DNA of 64,000 nucleotides. It comes from an uncultured Oligoflexia bacterium (GTDB lineage Bacteria > Bdellovibrionota > Bacteriovoracia > Bacteriovoracales > Bacteriovoracaceae). The position numbers and the translations under genes are program-made. How positions within the stretch are numbered: the stretch's first letter is position 1; each line of letters opens with the position of its first letter. Location: assembly GCA_950061135.1 (NCBI GenBank), contig CATLVU010000001.1, forward strand, positions 1 through 64,000, read 5' to 3'. Below are positions 50,478-62,354 of the stretch, in pieces. The notes below the pieces were generated by a model. It was not told the DNA's origin. It saw nothing but the letters and a program-made list of their open reading frames with translations, and searched no databases.

Positions 50478-51539
50478 ATGCAAGACACTACAAAATCAGT
50501 TCAGGATTATTATGGAAAAGAGCTATCCACCTCTTCAGATTTAAAGACTAATGCCTGTTGTACAGCTTTTGAATATCCAGAGAAAATCAAGAAAATTCTG
50601 AGCGAAATTCATGATGAAGTACTTATAAAGTACTATGGTTGTGGTCTTACTATTCCAACTGATCTTAAAGGGCTAAAAATGTTAGATCTTGGTTCTGGAA
50701 GTGGAAGGGATTGCTATTTAGCAAGTAAACTTGTTGGTGAGGATGGCCATGTAATTGGTGTTGATATGACAGATGAACAATTAGCTGTTGCTAATGAGCA
50801 TATTGATTATCACACTAAGAAGTTTGGATATGAAAAAGCAAATGTTGAATTTAAAAAAGGTGAAATTGAAAAACTCGATCAGCTGAATATTTCTGAGAAT
50901 TCGCTGGATTTAATAATTTCTAATTGCGTAATTAATCTTTCGACTAATAAACAAAAAGTGCTAGCAGATTGTTATAAACTGCTAAAACAAGGGGGAGAAA
51001 TGTATTTCTCTGATGTTTATGTTGATAAAAGAATTCCAAAAGACTTGGCCCAAGATTCTGTAATTTATGGCGAGTGCTTAGGAGGTGCGTTGTACTGGAA
51101 TGACTTTATTCACTTTTCTAAAAAAGCAGGCTTTACAGATCCTCGAGTGGTTGAGGTTGCGCCAATTACAATTGAAAATAAAGAATTAGAAAAAAAACTT
51201 AAGGGTTATGAGTTCTACTCTGTTACATATCGTCTGTTTAAACTTGATGAGCTAGAAGGCGACTGTGAAGACTACGGTCAGGCCGTTATCTACAAAGGAA
51301 CAAACCCTGATTATCCAAACGCTTTTATGTTAGATCAGGGACATGTATTTCAAACAGGAAAGATCGAGCCTGTGTGTGGTAATACATTTTTGATGTTGGA
51401 GAAAACGAGACTAAAAGAGCATTTTGAATTCATAGGAAGCTTTGATAAGCATTATGGAATTTTTCCAGGTTGTGGAAAAGAAAACCCTTTCAGAGGAGTA
51501 CATACAAAGGGTGCATCAGAGCTTGGGAGTTGTTGTTAA
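50478..51539 (+). CDS. ArsM-like arsenite methyltransferase
   Basis: TNACC...YYGCGL...MLDLGSGSGRDCYLASKLVGEDGHVIGVDMTDEQL...SNCVINLS...YGECLGGALYWNDF...KHYGIFPGCGKE. Confidence 0.92.
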   Translation: MQDTTKSVQDYYGKELSTSSDLKTNACCTAFEYPEKIKKILSEIHDEVLIKYYGCGLTIPTDLKGLKMLDLGSGSGRDCYLASKLVGEDGHVIGVDMTDEQLAVANEHIDYHTKKFGYEKANVEFKKGEIEKLDQLNISENSLDLIISNCVINLSTNKQKVLADCYKLLKQGGEMYFSDVYVDKRIPKDLAQDSVIYGECLGGALYWNDFIHFSKKAGFTDPRVVEVAPITIENKELEKKLKGYEFYSVTYRLFKLDELEGDCEDYGQAVIYKGTNPDYPNAFMLDQGHVFQTGKIEPVCGNTFLMLEKTRLKEHFEFIGSFDKHYGIFPGCGKENPFRGVHTKGASELGSCC

Positions 51540-51540
51540 T

Positions 51541-52464
51541 ATGAATAATCAAAAATTTCAAGATATGAAAATAACTGCTAAGGGGGAGCAAAGGGCTTAT
51601 GTTGAATTAACAGGTCTTGAAACATTGTGGTTTAACACTGGTACTTTATGTAACCTTGAATGTAAGAATTGTTATATCGAGTTTTCTCCAAAAAATGATA
51701 GACTTTCATATATCACAGACGAAGAAGTGGCCGCTTATCTAGATGAAATTTCTAAAGAAAAACTTCCTGTCAAAATGATCGGTTTAACGGGAGGCGAGCC
51801 ATTTTTAAATCCTTATATTATAAAGGTTTTAACCCTTATTCTAAAGTCTGGCCTAGAAGTTTTAGTTCTGACTAATGCAAATCGTGTTCTGAAAAGACAT
51901 CAGGCAGCACTTTTGGAACTAAAAGAAAAGTATCACGACAAGCTACATCTTAGAGTGTCGCTGGATCATTTTACTGAAGAAATACATGATGCAGAAAGAG
52001 GAGAGGGAGCTTTTAGCCGAACGATGGAACAATTGAAATGGCTCAATGAGAACGGTTTTAATCTCTCACTTGCCAGTCGATCTTTACTAACTGAAACTCA
52101 TGAGGAGTCGATTATAGGGCATGAGAAAGCTTTAAGTGACTATGGAATAAAGATAAATCTTGCGGAGAAATTAGTAGTTTTTCCAGAGATGTTATCAGGA
52201 AGAGATGTTCCAGAGATCACGACTGACTGTTGGAATATCTTAGATAAATCTCCAGCGCAGCAAATGTGTGCAACCGAGAGGATGATAGTTAAAAGGAAGG
52301 GGGAACAAAAGCCTGTAGTCATGCCATGCACGTTATTGGCCTATGATGATAAGTTTGTGATGGGGCAATCATTAAAAGAATCTGAAGATAAAGTATATTT
52401 GAATCATCGATTTTGTGCTGAGTTTTGTGTTCTTGGCGGAGCGAGTTGTTCTTCTACAAATTAA
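51541..52464 (+). CDS. Radical SAM protein adjacent to ArsM
   Basis: CNLECKNC (CxxxCxxC) and GLTGGEPF; start reassigned to 51541, 1 nt after arsM stop. Confidence 0.9.
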   Translation: MNNQKFQDMKITAKGEQRAYVELTGLETLWFNTGTLCNLECKNCYIEFSPKNDRLSYITDEEVAAYLDEISKEKLPVKMIGLTGGEPFLNPYIIKVLTLILKSGLEVLVLTNANRVLKRHQAALLELKEKYHDKLHLRVSLDHFTEEIHDAERGEGAFSRTMEQLKWLNENGFNLSLASRSLLTETHEESIIGHEKALSDYGIKINLAEKLVVFPEMLSGRDVPEITTDCWNILDKSPAQQMCATERMIVKRKGEQKPVVMPCTLLAYDDKFVMGQSLKESEDKVYLNHRFCAEFCVLGGASCSSTN

Positions 52465-52468
52465 AAGC

Positions 52469-53185
52469 TTAAAGATCTTTGTATTTTGAATTTAACTTTG
52501 CATTTTTTTCGTATTGTTGGTTCATTTTTTTGTGATCAATTTTAAGGTAATAACAAAGTTTTAGATATTGATTCAAAACTGCCTGTTTTACCACTCCATT
52601 TTTAATAAAGCGTATGGCCCAAGTTGTTGAATGATAAGGAAGTATTATTGGTGACCCAAGTTTTTGGTAGAGGAGCTTACTTATGATTGTATCTTCAAAA
52701 ATATCGACTTCGCTTATCGGGAAAATATCCTTACTTGTTTCACGCGTAAAAAAAATACAATGATCGAGGTAAATGATTTTCTTCCAGCGAGGTCGAATAT
52801 TATTAGAATACCATGATGTAAATTTGAGAAGAGGATGTTGAATGTCAAAACGGTGAGTAAAGCCTCCCCATACTTTATCTTTTGTAAAACTCTTAAGCTT
52901 TTCTATCCCTTGAATCTCTAGAATGCTTCTGGGATGATGTAATAATATGATCGCACCTTGAGCATTAAGAATACCTAGATTAATCCTTGCAGCTCTACTA
53001 GAGGTTTCTTGAGAAAAAAAGTGGAAACTGTATTGCGCTACAAGACTTTGAGTTTGGTCTTTACTACCACCATCAGCGATAATAACTTCAATGTTTTCGA
53101 TAGAAGATAAATTGGCCAATGTTTTTATAAAAAAGGGATTATCTTCTTCGTTAAAAGTTGGAATAATAATTGAAAGCAAGATCAC
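52469..53185 (-). CDS. Family-2 glycosyltransferase
   Basis: LLSIIIPTFNEEDN...EVIIADGGSKDQT...RAARINLGILNAQGAIILLHH. Confidence 0.85.
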   Translation of the reverse strand: MILLSIIIPTFNEEDNPFFIKTLANLSSIENIEVIIADGGSKDQTQSLVAQYSFHFFSQETSSRAARINLGILNAQGAIILLHHPRSILEIQGIEKLKSFTKDKVWGGFTHRFDIQHPLLKFTSWYSNNIRPRWKKIIYLDHCIFFTRETSKDIFPISEVDIFEDTIISKLLYQKLGSPIILPYHSTTWAIRFIKNGVVKQAVLNQYLKLCYYLKIDHKKMNQQYEKNAKLNSKYKDL

Positions 53186-53601
53186 TTAACACCAAAATTG
53201 TTTTGAATCAGATAGTAAAAATAAAAACATGTTACAATAATAAAAAAAGGGCGCTTAAGTGGTTGCAATTTTTCTATCATCTTTTTCTTCTTAGGCTTTA
53301 AGAAAGCTTCCGAGCTTTGCTCCTCTTCAAATAAACCTTCAGGTACTTCACTTGAAATACCAAAGTTTAGAAGTTTTAGTCTAATATCAGTATTCATTTG
53401 CTCGAAATGTTTATCGTCAAATTCTAACGCTAGAATATGAGTGCTAACTCTTGTTGTTTGGTGATATTCCAAAGGTTTCTCATTAGGGTCGTCACTTAGC
53501 TTTATAGGTTCGTTTACTTTGGTTTCAAATGGAATATTTGCTTCTTGTAATACAAGGACGAGTTTTTCATATTCATCTGTTGATAGACCCTGAACTAGCA
53601 T
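53182..53601 (-). CDS. Hypothetical protein with C-terminal TM segment
   Basis: 4-nt overlap with glycosyltransferase start. Confidence 0.6.
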   Translation of the reverse strand: MLVQGLSTDEYEKLVLVLQEANIPFETKVNEPIKLSDDPNEKPLEYHQTTRVSTHILALEFDDKHFEQMNTDIRLKLLNFGISSEVPEGLFEEEQSSEAFLKPKKKKMIEKLQPLKRPFFIIVTCFYFYYLIQNNFGVK

Positions 53602-53604
53602 CTA

Positions 53605-54225
53605 TTAATCCAAAAACTTGATGTTTTGTATATTTGAACATGTATTAATATTCTTAGGCTTTGAATGAATATTTGAGTCGATATAGCCTATAGTGATGTG
53701 TGGAAAATAATTTTTATAATTAAAATTTGTCTTTGTACCTGTAAACATCGCTCTTCTTTTTAGTTCATCCAGTATTTCTTTACGTATAGCTATAAGCTCA
53801 GGAGATGAAACAACAAGGTAAAAAACTTGATTTGCTCTTTCTTTGAGACTACCCAAGCATTCTATTTTAAAGCTAGCATCTTGTATAACGGAAGAGTACT
53901 TTTGATGGATTTCCATTGCACTGATATAGTAGTTAATCCCTCTATGATCAGTAAACCAGCCCTGCGCTTCCGGAGGAGTGATCACTGTAATATGAGCTTC
54001 GCCTCTATCTTTGAGTTTTATATCATATAATTTCTCAATTTGTGGGACTAGAGAGCGAATAGATTTATAATCAACATTGTATATAAGTGCTCCGTCTTCA
54101 ATATAAAGAGAAGAAAAATGCATCTTCTGATACACGTTCTTAGAAATTACAAAGTTTCCAAAGCTTAATTGTGAAAAAGAAGAAAGCAGAAGGAAAAATA
54201 GGAACTTATTTTTTAAGCTCATCAC
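53605..54225 (-). CDS. Exported 2H phosphoesterase (LigT/2'-5' RNA ligase-like)
   Basis: Signal peptide; two HxT motifs AHITVITPPE and FPHITIGYI. Confidence 0.75.
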   Translation of the reverse strand: MMSLKNKFLFFLLLSSFSQLSFGNFVISKNVYQKMHFSSLYIEDGALIYNVDYKSIRSLVPQIEKLYDIKLKDRGEAHITVITPPEAQGWFTDHRGINYYISAMEIHQKYSSVIQDASFKIECLGSLKERANQVFYLVVSSPELIAIRKEILDELKRRAMFTGTKTNFNYKNYFPHITIGYIDSNIHSKPKNINTCSNIQNIKFLD

Positions 54226-54460
54226 ATTGGTCTATATATTCACCAAACTCTTGTAGAATATCTGCTTCAAATTTCTGTGCTTCCAGATGAGTAATTTCTT
54301 GATTTTGAACTCTTAGTCGGTTCATCTTTAAGAGATAGTTTTGAAATGGTTTTATTTCTGAACATGACATCTCATGGCCTGAAAAAATTTGAATACTAAT
54401 ATTTTCAGTTGTAGCGAAAGAATTAAAACAGAATGATAAAAGTAATAATAATATTTTCAT
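54206..54460 (-). CDS. Small secreted protein, paralogue of the next ORF
   Basis: MKILLLLLSFCFNSFA...SGHEMSCSEIKPF...; start reassigned from 54502. Confidence 0.65.
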   Translation of the reverse strand: MKILLLLLSFCFNSFATTENISIQIFSGHEMSCSEIKPFQNYLLKMNRLRVQNQEITHLEAQKFEADILQEFGEYIDQCDELKK

Positions 54461-54480
54461 TTTATGGTTCCCTCGAGAAT

Positions 54481-54735
54481 TTATTCTGCAATCTCTGCAC
54501 AACGCTCATTGTAAGCTGTAAATTCTTCTGCAATTTCATACATGATTTCAATTGCCTCTGTTTGGCTAATTTCTTGCTCGTGAAGTCTAATTTGAGTGAA
54601 TTTTTCCATTGATTGTCTTAATCCTTTAAGTTCGGAACATTCCATTTCAGTTCCCGAATTAAGCTGGATCGTTGCAGTATTTGCCATTGCAAAGCCAGAA
54701 AAAATTAAAAATAGACTCATCATTAGTGTTTTCAT
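54481..54735 (-). CDS. Small secreted protein, paralogue of the previous ORF
   Basis: MKTLMMSLFLIFSGFAMA...SGTEMECSELKGL... Confidence 0.7.
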   Translation of the reverse strand: MKTLMMSLFLIFSGFAMANTATIQLNSGTEMECSELKGLRQSMEKFTQIRLHEQEISQTEAIEIMYEIAEEFTAYNERCAEIAE

Positions 54736-54884
54736 TATAGATCCTTGATAAATATTTGGGGCTGTAATTATCAGGGTTTTGAGACTCGAACAATAGTTTT
54801 GTAAAAACTATACTGCTCCATGTCTTTAGTCAGTGCTTTATAGGACATAGAATATTGGTTTTAATTAAACCAAAGGAAATATAA

Positions 54885-56771
54885 ATGAATCTTAGAGTTG
54901 ACTCAAAAGATACCTATGACCAATTTTCAAAAGAGTGCTTATCAAATAATTTTGATTTTTGGATGAAAAGGTCTCGTTTATTTAGTTGGTTTAAGGAGCC
55001 AGAGACTGTACTTACAGGGGAGTTTTCCAAGGGGAATATTAAGTGGTTTGAAGATGGACAATTAAATATTACAGTCAATGCACTTGATAGGCATGTTAAA
55101 AAGAATCCAGACAAAATTGCTATTCATTGGGAACCTAATGATCCTGCGGAGCCGATTAAGACTTTTACCTATAAAGAAGTACTAGAAAATGTTTGTAAGT
55201 TCGCAAATGTTTTAAAAGATCATGATGTTAAAAAAGGTGATCGAGTTTGTTTTTATATGTCCATGGTTCCAGAGCTTTTATTTGGTGTTCTTGCATGTGC
55301 TCGTATTGGCGCTATTCACTCTGTTGTATTTGGAGGATTTTCTGCAAAGGCTTTAAGTGAACGCATTAATGATTGTGAAGCATCGGTTGTGGTGACAGTA
55401 AATGAAGGTCCTCGAGGAAATAAAACAATACCTCTTGAGGAAATCACCAAAGAAGCCTTGGAAACTTGTAAGAGTGTGAAACATACATTTGTTCTTAAAC
55501 GAACAAATAAAAAAAGTTCTTCTGAATTTAAACAATTGAATGGACTTCTTGATAGTGCAGGGAGTGAATGCGAACCAGAAGTGATGAACGCAGAAGATCC
55601 ACTTTTCATTTTATATACTTCAGGTTCAACCGGAAAACCAAAAGGACTTCTACATACAACTGCGGGTTATATGACTTGGGCGGCAGAAACTTATAAAAAT
55701 GTTTTCCAGGCAAACGATAATGATATTTTTTGGTGTAGCGCTGATATTGGCTGGATCACAGGACATTCATATATCGCTTATGGGCCCATGCTTAATGGCT
55801 CCACCCAAGTTATGTTCGAAGGGATACCTACCTTCCCTGATGCTGGAAGGTTTTGGCAAGTTATAGATAAATATAAAGTAACTCATTTCTATACAGCACC
55901 AACCGCCATAAGAGCGCTTCAGGCTTGTGATGAAAGGTTTGTCGATCAGGCAGACTTATCTTCACTTAAAGTTTTAGGAACAGTGGGTGAGCCCATTAAT
56001 GAAGAAGCTTGGCATTGGTATCATACAAAAATTGGAAAAGAGCTTTGTCCAATTGTGGATACATGGTGGCAAACAGAAACTGGTGGGATCATGATTTCGA
56101 GTATGGCAGGGATAACTCCATCAATACCATGCCAAGCAACGACTCCACTGCCAGGTATTGTACCTGAACTTGTGGATAATGAAGGGCGAGTCATTGAGGA
56201 GCAAGAGGCAGAGGGGAATTTATGTATTTCTATTCCATGGCCTGGTATGGCGCGAACAATTTATGGTGATCACGAAAGATACTTACAAACTTATTTTTCA
56301 ACTTACGAGGGAAAATATTTTACAGGCGATGGGGCGAAGCGAGATTTGGTTGGGAATTATAGAATAACCGGAAGAGTGGATGATGTAATAAATGTGTCTG
56401 GTCATCGAATCGGAACAGCTGAAGTCGAAGATGCTATTAATGAACATGAACAAATTGTTGAATCAGCTGTGATTGGTTTTGCACATGATATAAAAGGACA
56501 GGGATTATTTGCTTTTGTTATTGGAGATGAATCTAAGAGTGATGATGATCTTTTATCGTCAGTTAACTTAGAAATTACTAAACAAATAGGGCCCATTGCA
56601 AAACTAGATGGGCTAGTTGTCGTGCCGGGATTACCAAAAACTCGATCGGGTAAGATAATGAGAAGAGTACTTCGTAAAGTTCATGAAGGAAACTTAGATC
56701 AACTTGGTGATACATCAACATTACTAAACCCCGAAGTAGTTGAAATTATTATTAAGAAAATGAGAAAGTAG
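54885..56771 (+). CDS. acs: Acetyl-CoA synthetase
   Basis: YTSGSTGKPKGLLHTTAGYM; DIGWITGHSY; TWWQTETGG; GRVDDVINVSGHR; KTRSGKIMRR. Confidence 0.97.
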   Translation: MNLRVDSKDTYDQFSKECLSNNFDFWMKRSRLFSWFKEPETVLTGEFSKGNIKWFEDGQLNITVNALDRHVKKNPDKIAIHWEPNDPAEPIKTFTYKEVLENVCKFANVLKDHDVKKGDRVCFYMSMVPELLFGVLACARIGAIHSVVFGGFSAKALSERINDCEASVVVTVNEGPRGNKTIPLEEITKEALETCKSVKHTFVLKRTNKKSSSEFKQLNGLLDSAGSECEPEVMNAEDPLFILYTSGSTGKPKGLLHTTAGYMTWAAETYKNVFQANDNDIFWCSADIGWITGHSYIAYGPMLNGSTQVMFEGIPTFPDAGRFWQVIDKYKVTHFYTAPTAIRALQACDERFVDQADLSSLKVLGTVGEPINEEAWHWYHTKIGKELCPIVDTWWQTETGGIMISSMAGITPSIPCQATTPLPGIVPELVDNEGRVIEEQEAEGNLCISIPWPGMARTIYGDHERYLQTYFSTYEGKYFTGDGAKRDLVGNYRITGRVDDVINVSGHRIGTAEVEDAINEHEQIVESAVIGFAHDIKGQGLFAFVIGDESKSDDDLLSSVNLEITKQIGPIAKLDGLVVVPGLPKTRSGKIMRRVLRKVHEGNLDQLGDTSTLLNPEVVEIIIKKMRK

Positions 56772-56850
56772 TAGTTTTTACACGTTGCATTGCGCAGTAC
56801 TACCACTCCAGTGTACTTTACCACCAATAATTTTTTTATTGGAGTAAGAA

Positions 56851-57249
56851 ATGAAAAAACTACTAATCGTCTTATTCATGACAAGTTTTATGTCTATAAG
56901 TGCTAATGCTTTTGATACTTGTACAATGCTACTTGTTGATGGAACAGGGTATATCCACGGTAATTATAGAGTTCAAGGTCTTAATAGAGTCGATGCTTGT
57001 GTGACCGCAAGATATCGTTGTGATTCGTTAATTCTTTCAGGCGCTCTTAGATCTTTTTATGGCCTTGCTTGTGTTGAAGTGGGATTGAATGTTTTTAATA
57101 ATTATCGAATAGGTGCTCGTTATAGAGGATACATACCTCGAAGATATACACCAATCAGAAGACATGTAAGGCCGGTTCCACCACGTTATGGACATCCAGT
57201 TCCTAGATGTAATCCAAGAAACCGTTTATGTAATGGTGGTCGATGGTAA
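56851..57249 (+). CDS. Secreted Arg/Pro-rich small protein
   Basis: Signal peptide; C-terminal RRYTPIRRHVRPVPPRYGHPVPRCNPRNRLCNGGRW. Confidence 0.6.
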   Translation: MKKLLIVLFMTSFMSISANAFDTCTMLLVDGTGYIHGNYRVQGLNRVDACVTARYRCDSLILSGALRSFYGLACVEVGLNVFNNYRIGARYRGYIPRRYTPIRRHVRPVPPRYGHPVPRCNPRNRLCNGGRW

Positions 57250-57271
57250 CTAAATAGTTTTGAAACATTAC

Positions 57272-57299
57272 AAAAAGGGAAGCGTTCGGCTTCCCTTTT

Positions 57300-57301
<2 letters not shown>
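57272..57301. terminator. Bidirectional terminator between convergent genes
   Basis: AAAAAGGGAAGC-GTTCG-GCTTCCCTTTTT. Confidence 0.9.
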
Positions 57302-59699
<2,398 letters not shown>

Positions 59700-59763
59700 T
59701 TTGCTGCTTCCTTAATTTGATTTGTTGAATTTAAAGAAAATAGCAGATGTTGTGGAAAAATAA

Positions 59764-59798
59764 AAGAGACCGGTTGGGGAAATACCGGTCTCGTTTTT
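59764..59798 (-). terminator. Terminator hairpin downstream of 59802-60188
   Basis: GAGACCGGT ... ACCGGTCTC with flanking T/A runs on both sides. Confidence 0.8.
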
Positions 59799-59801
59799 AA
59801 C

Positions 59802-60188
59802 TTACTGAGCAATATTACAATTGATCGGGTAAGTCATTTTATGGCCTTTGGGGGAGGTTATGGCCAAAAAATCATTATTACTGCTTAGTTTTTCAAGATT
59901 GTGGATGTAAATATAATGTTTGTTACCATTCAGATACATCGTCTTTTTAAAACCTGTGTGCGTTTTTTGCGATTTTGCTTCTCCTATCGAAGAAATACTT
60001 CTTCCATCAATATTATCTTGATGAAAAGCCACAGAGTTATCTTCAATGGTAAAAGACTTTTCTCCAAAATTGGTCTCGCAAGTAATATTTGTTGATGCGT
60101 AGGCCATGTTTCCTTTAAAAACTAGAAACAATAATACGATCACAGATCCTATTGCTAATTGTAAATTTTCCCTTTCTAATACTCTCAT
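59802..60188 (-). CDS. Hypothetical exported protein
   Basis: 128-aa ORF with signal-anchor-like N-terminus. Confidence 0.6.
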   Translation of the reverse strand: MRVLERENLQLAIGSVIVLLFLVFKGNMAYASTNITCETNFGEKSFTIEDNSVAFHQDNIDGRSISSIGEAKSQKTHTGFKKTMYLNGNKHYIYIHNLEKLSSNNDFLAITSPKGHKMTYPINCNIAQ

Positions 60189-60321
60189 TTTGTACTCCCT
60201 TTCTGGGAATTATAGTTACAAGTAGCATGCCAGTTTTTTGTATGTGAATTCGGTGATTTGTAGAGTGGTAAAGTGTTTAAAGTTTAAACATAGATGAAAA
60301 AATGAATATAATTTTTACAAA

Positions 60322-60909
60322 TTATTTAACAGGCGCAAACTTTATTGCATCTTCAGGCCAGTCTTCATAGGTTCTTAGCACTTCATCCATTTGTTCTAGA
60401 GTTTCGCAAAAATGGTACATTTGTGCATGCTTTTGAGAATGAAATTTTTCCTTCACCATATTGTCTAGTAATTTTACTAGTGGGTCATAATAATCATCTA
60501 TATTAAATAAAATAAGTGGGCCTGTGTATTGACCTAGTCTTTTACAAACCAGCCATTGAAAAAACTCTTCCATAGTACCACTTCCCCCTGGAAGAAAAAT
60601 AGTAGCATCTGATTTTGTCATCATTAGAGTTTTTCGCTCATCCATATCTTTTGTTTTAATAAGTTGAGTTAAGCCTTTGTGTTGCCATTCTACCTGAGTC
60701 ATAAACTCTGGTATGTAACCATAAACTTCCCCATTTTTTGAAAGAGCACCGTTGGCAGCTTGATTCATAAGGCCTTTAGCACCACCACCATAGATCATAC
60801 GAATTTTATTATTAGCTAAATGCTCCCCTAAGGTAAAAGCAAAGTGTTTTAGTTTGTCTGAGCATGCTTCTGAAGAACCGCACATTATCCCTATACTTTT
60901 AAAGCGCAT
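60322..60909 (-). CDS. LOG-family nucleotide phosphoribohydrolase
   Basis: MIYGGGAKGLM; PGGSGTMEEFFQ. Confidence 0.93.
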   Translation of the reverse strand: MRFKSIGIMCGSSEACSDKLKHFAFTLGEHLANNKIRMIYGGGAKGLMNQAANGALSKNGEVYGYIPEFMTQVEWQHKGLTQLIKTKDMDERKTLMMTKSDATIFLPGGSGTMEEFFQWLVCKRLGQYTGPLILFNIDDYYDPLVKLLDNMVKEKFHSQKHAQMYHFCETLEQMDEVLRTYEDWPEDAIKFAPVK

Positions 60910-60968
60910 TTTTTTATCCTAGTATGAATTATTTTGTATCAGTTGATATACATTAATATTTATTAGGA

Positions 60969-62354
60969 GTGAAGATGCTAGATCAAAAAATAGCTCAAGA
61001 TGTAATATTTCAAGGGTTAAGCTTAGGTGCGGATTTTTGTGATATTTTTATAGAAAAAAACTTTGTCGATTCGATTGCTATAAACTCTTCAAAAGTTAAA
61101 GATATAAAATCAGGTGTTGATTTTGGAATTGGTATCCGTTTAATATTCGGAACTCAATCTTTATATGGATATACTAATTCTGCTAGAAAAGAAGATTTAT
61201 TGGAGTTAACCAAAACACTTGGAGCACAATATAATAAAAAAATAGATAATATTCCGTCGTTAAGTTTTAAAACTTTTAATCCTACTTTAATAAATGCAGT
61301 CTCTAATTTAGAAAAACCAACAGAATACAAAGTTTCCAAACTTTTGGAGTTAAACGATCTTACGAGAAAACAATCAAATTTAATTGAGCAGGTGAATATT
61401 AATCTTTTACAACGAAGGCAAGAAGTTGAAGTTTTTGACAGTGAAGGTCTTCATATGAATGATATCAGGCCTTATTGTCGTATTAGTTCTAGTGCGATCG
61501 CCAAAGATGGTACTGAACAAGCAAGTGGTTCTTGGAATCCTGGTGTCCGCGGTGGATATCAATTTGTTGAAGATTTAGACTTTAATTGGATTGCTGATTA
61601 TACTGCAAAAAAAGCAGTAACTGTACTTAAGGCCAAACCATGTCCAGCAGGAAAAATGCCAGTAGTTATTGATAATGGTTTTGGAGGAGTTATTTTTCAT
61701 GAAGCTTGTGGACACTCTTTAGAGACTACCGCTGTCGAGAAAAAAGCCTCTGTGTTTTGGGATAAAAAAGGTGAGATGATTGCTCATGAAGCCTTAAGTG
61801 CCGTCGATGATGGAACGATCGATAATTTATGGGGAAGTTTAAGTTGTGATGACGAGGGGATGCAAACTCAAAAAACTCAATTGATAAAGAATGGGAAATT
61901 AGAGAACTTTTTATGTGATAGATTAGGGCATATTAAAACAGGTCATCCAAGAACAGGATCAGCAAGAAGAGAATCATATAAATATGCACCCGCCTCCAGA
62001 ATGCGAAATACGTTCATTGAAGCAGGGCCGCACTCTTTAGAAGAACTATTAAGTTCTATGGGAGATGGACTTTATGCCAAGTCAATGGGGGGAGGTTCAG
62101 TCAACCCAGGAACAGGAGAGTTTAACTTCTCTGTAGAAGAAGGCTATATGGTGAAAAATGGAAAAATTCAAGAGGCCGTTAAGGGAGCAACTTTGATTGG
62201 TCGCGGGGAAGAGATAATGAAAGATATCAGTATGGTTGGGAACAATCTAGACTTTGCTGCTGGTATCTGTGGCTCTGTCAGTGGTGGTGTTCCAGTTACA
62301 GTTGGACAACCAGCGGTGAAGGTTGATCAAATTTTGGTTGGAGGAAATGCGTAA
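60969..62354 (+). CDS. tldD: TldD metalloprotease subunit
   Basis: GGVIFHEACGHSLE (HExxxH); start may be the inner Met. Confidence 0.94.
   Translation: MKMLDQKIAQDVIFQGLSLGADFCDIFIEKNFVDSIAINSSKVKDIKSGVDFGIGIRLIFGTQSLYGYTNSARKEDLLELTKTLGAQYNKKIDNIPSLSFKTFNPTLINAVSNLEKPTEYKVSKLLELNDLTRKQSNLIEQVNINLLQRRQEVEVFDSEGLHMNDIRPYCRISSSAIAKDGTEQASGSWNPGVRGGYQFVEDLDFNWIADYTAKKAVTVLKAKPCPAGKMPVVIDNGFGGVIFHEACGHSLETTAVEKKASVFWDKKGEMIAHEALSAVDDGTIDNLWGSLSCDDEGMQTQKTQLIKNGKLENFLCDRLGHIKTGHPRTGSARRESYKYAPASRMRNTFIEAGPHSLEELLSSMGDGLYAKSMGGGSVNPGTGEFNFSVEEGYMVKNGKIQEAVKGATLIGRGEEIMKDISMVGNNLDFAAGICGSVSGGVPVTVGQPAVKVDQILVGGNA

Noticed and set aside
51442-52464. Upstream start of radical SAM ORF overlapping arsM by ~100 nt
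   Set aside because: ATG at 51541 directly after the arsM stop gives a more sensible N-terminus (MNNQKFQDMK); the overlapping part is the arsM C-terminus in another frame.
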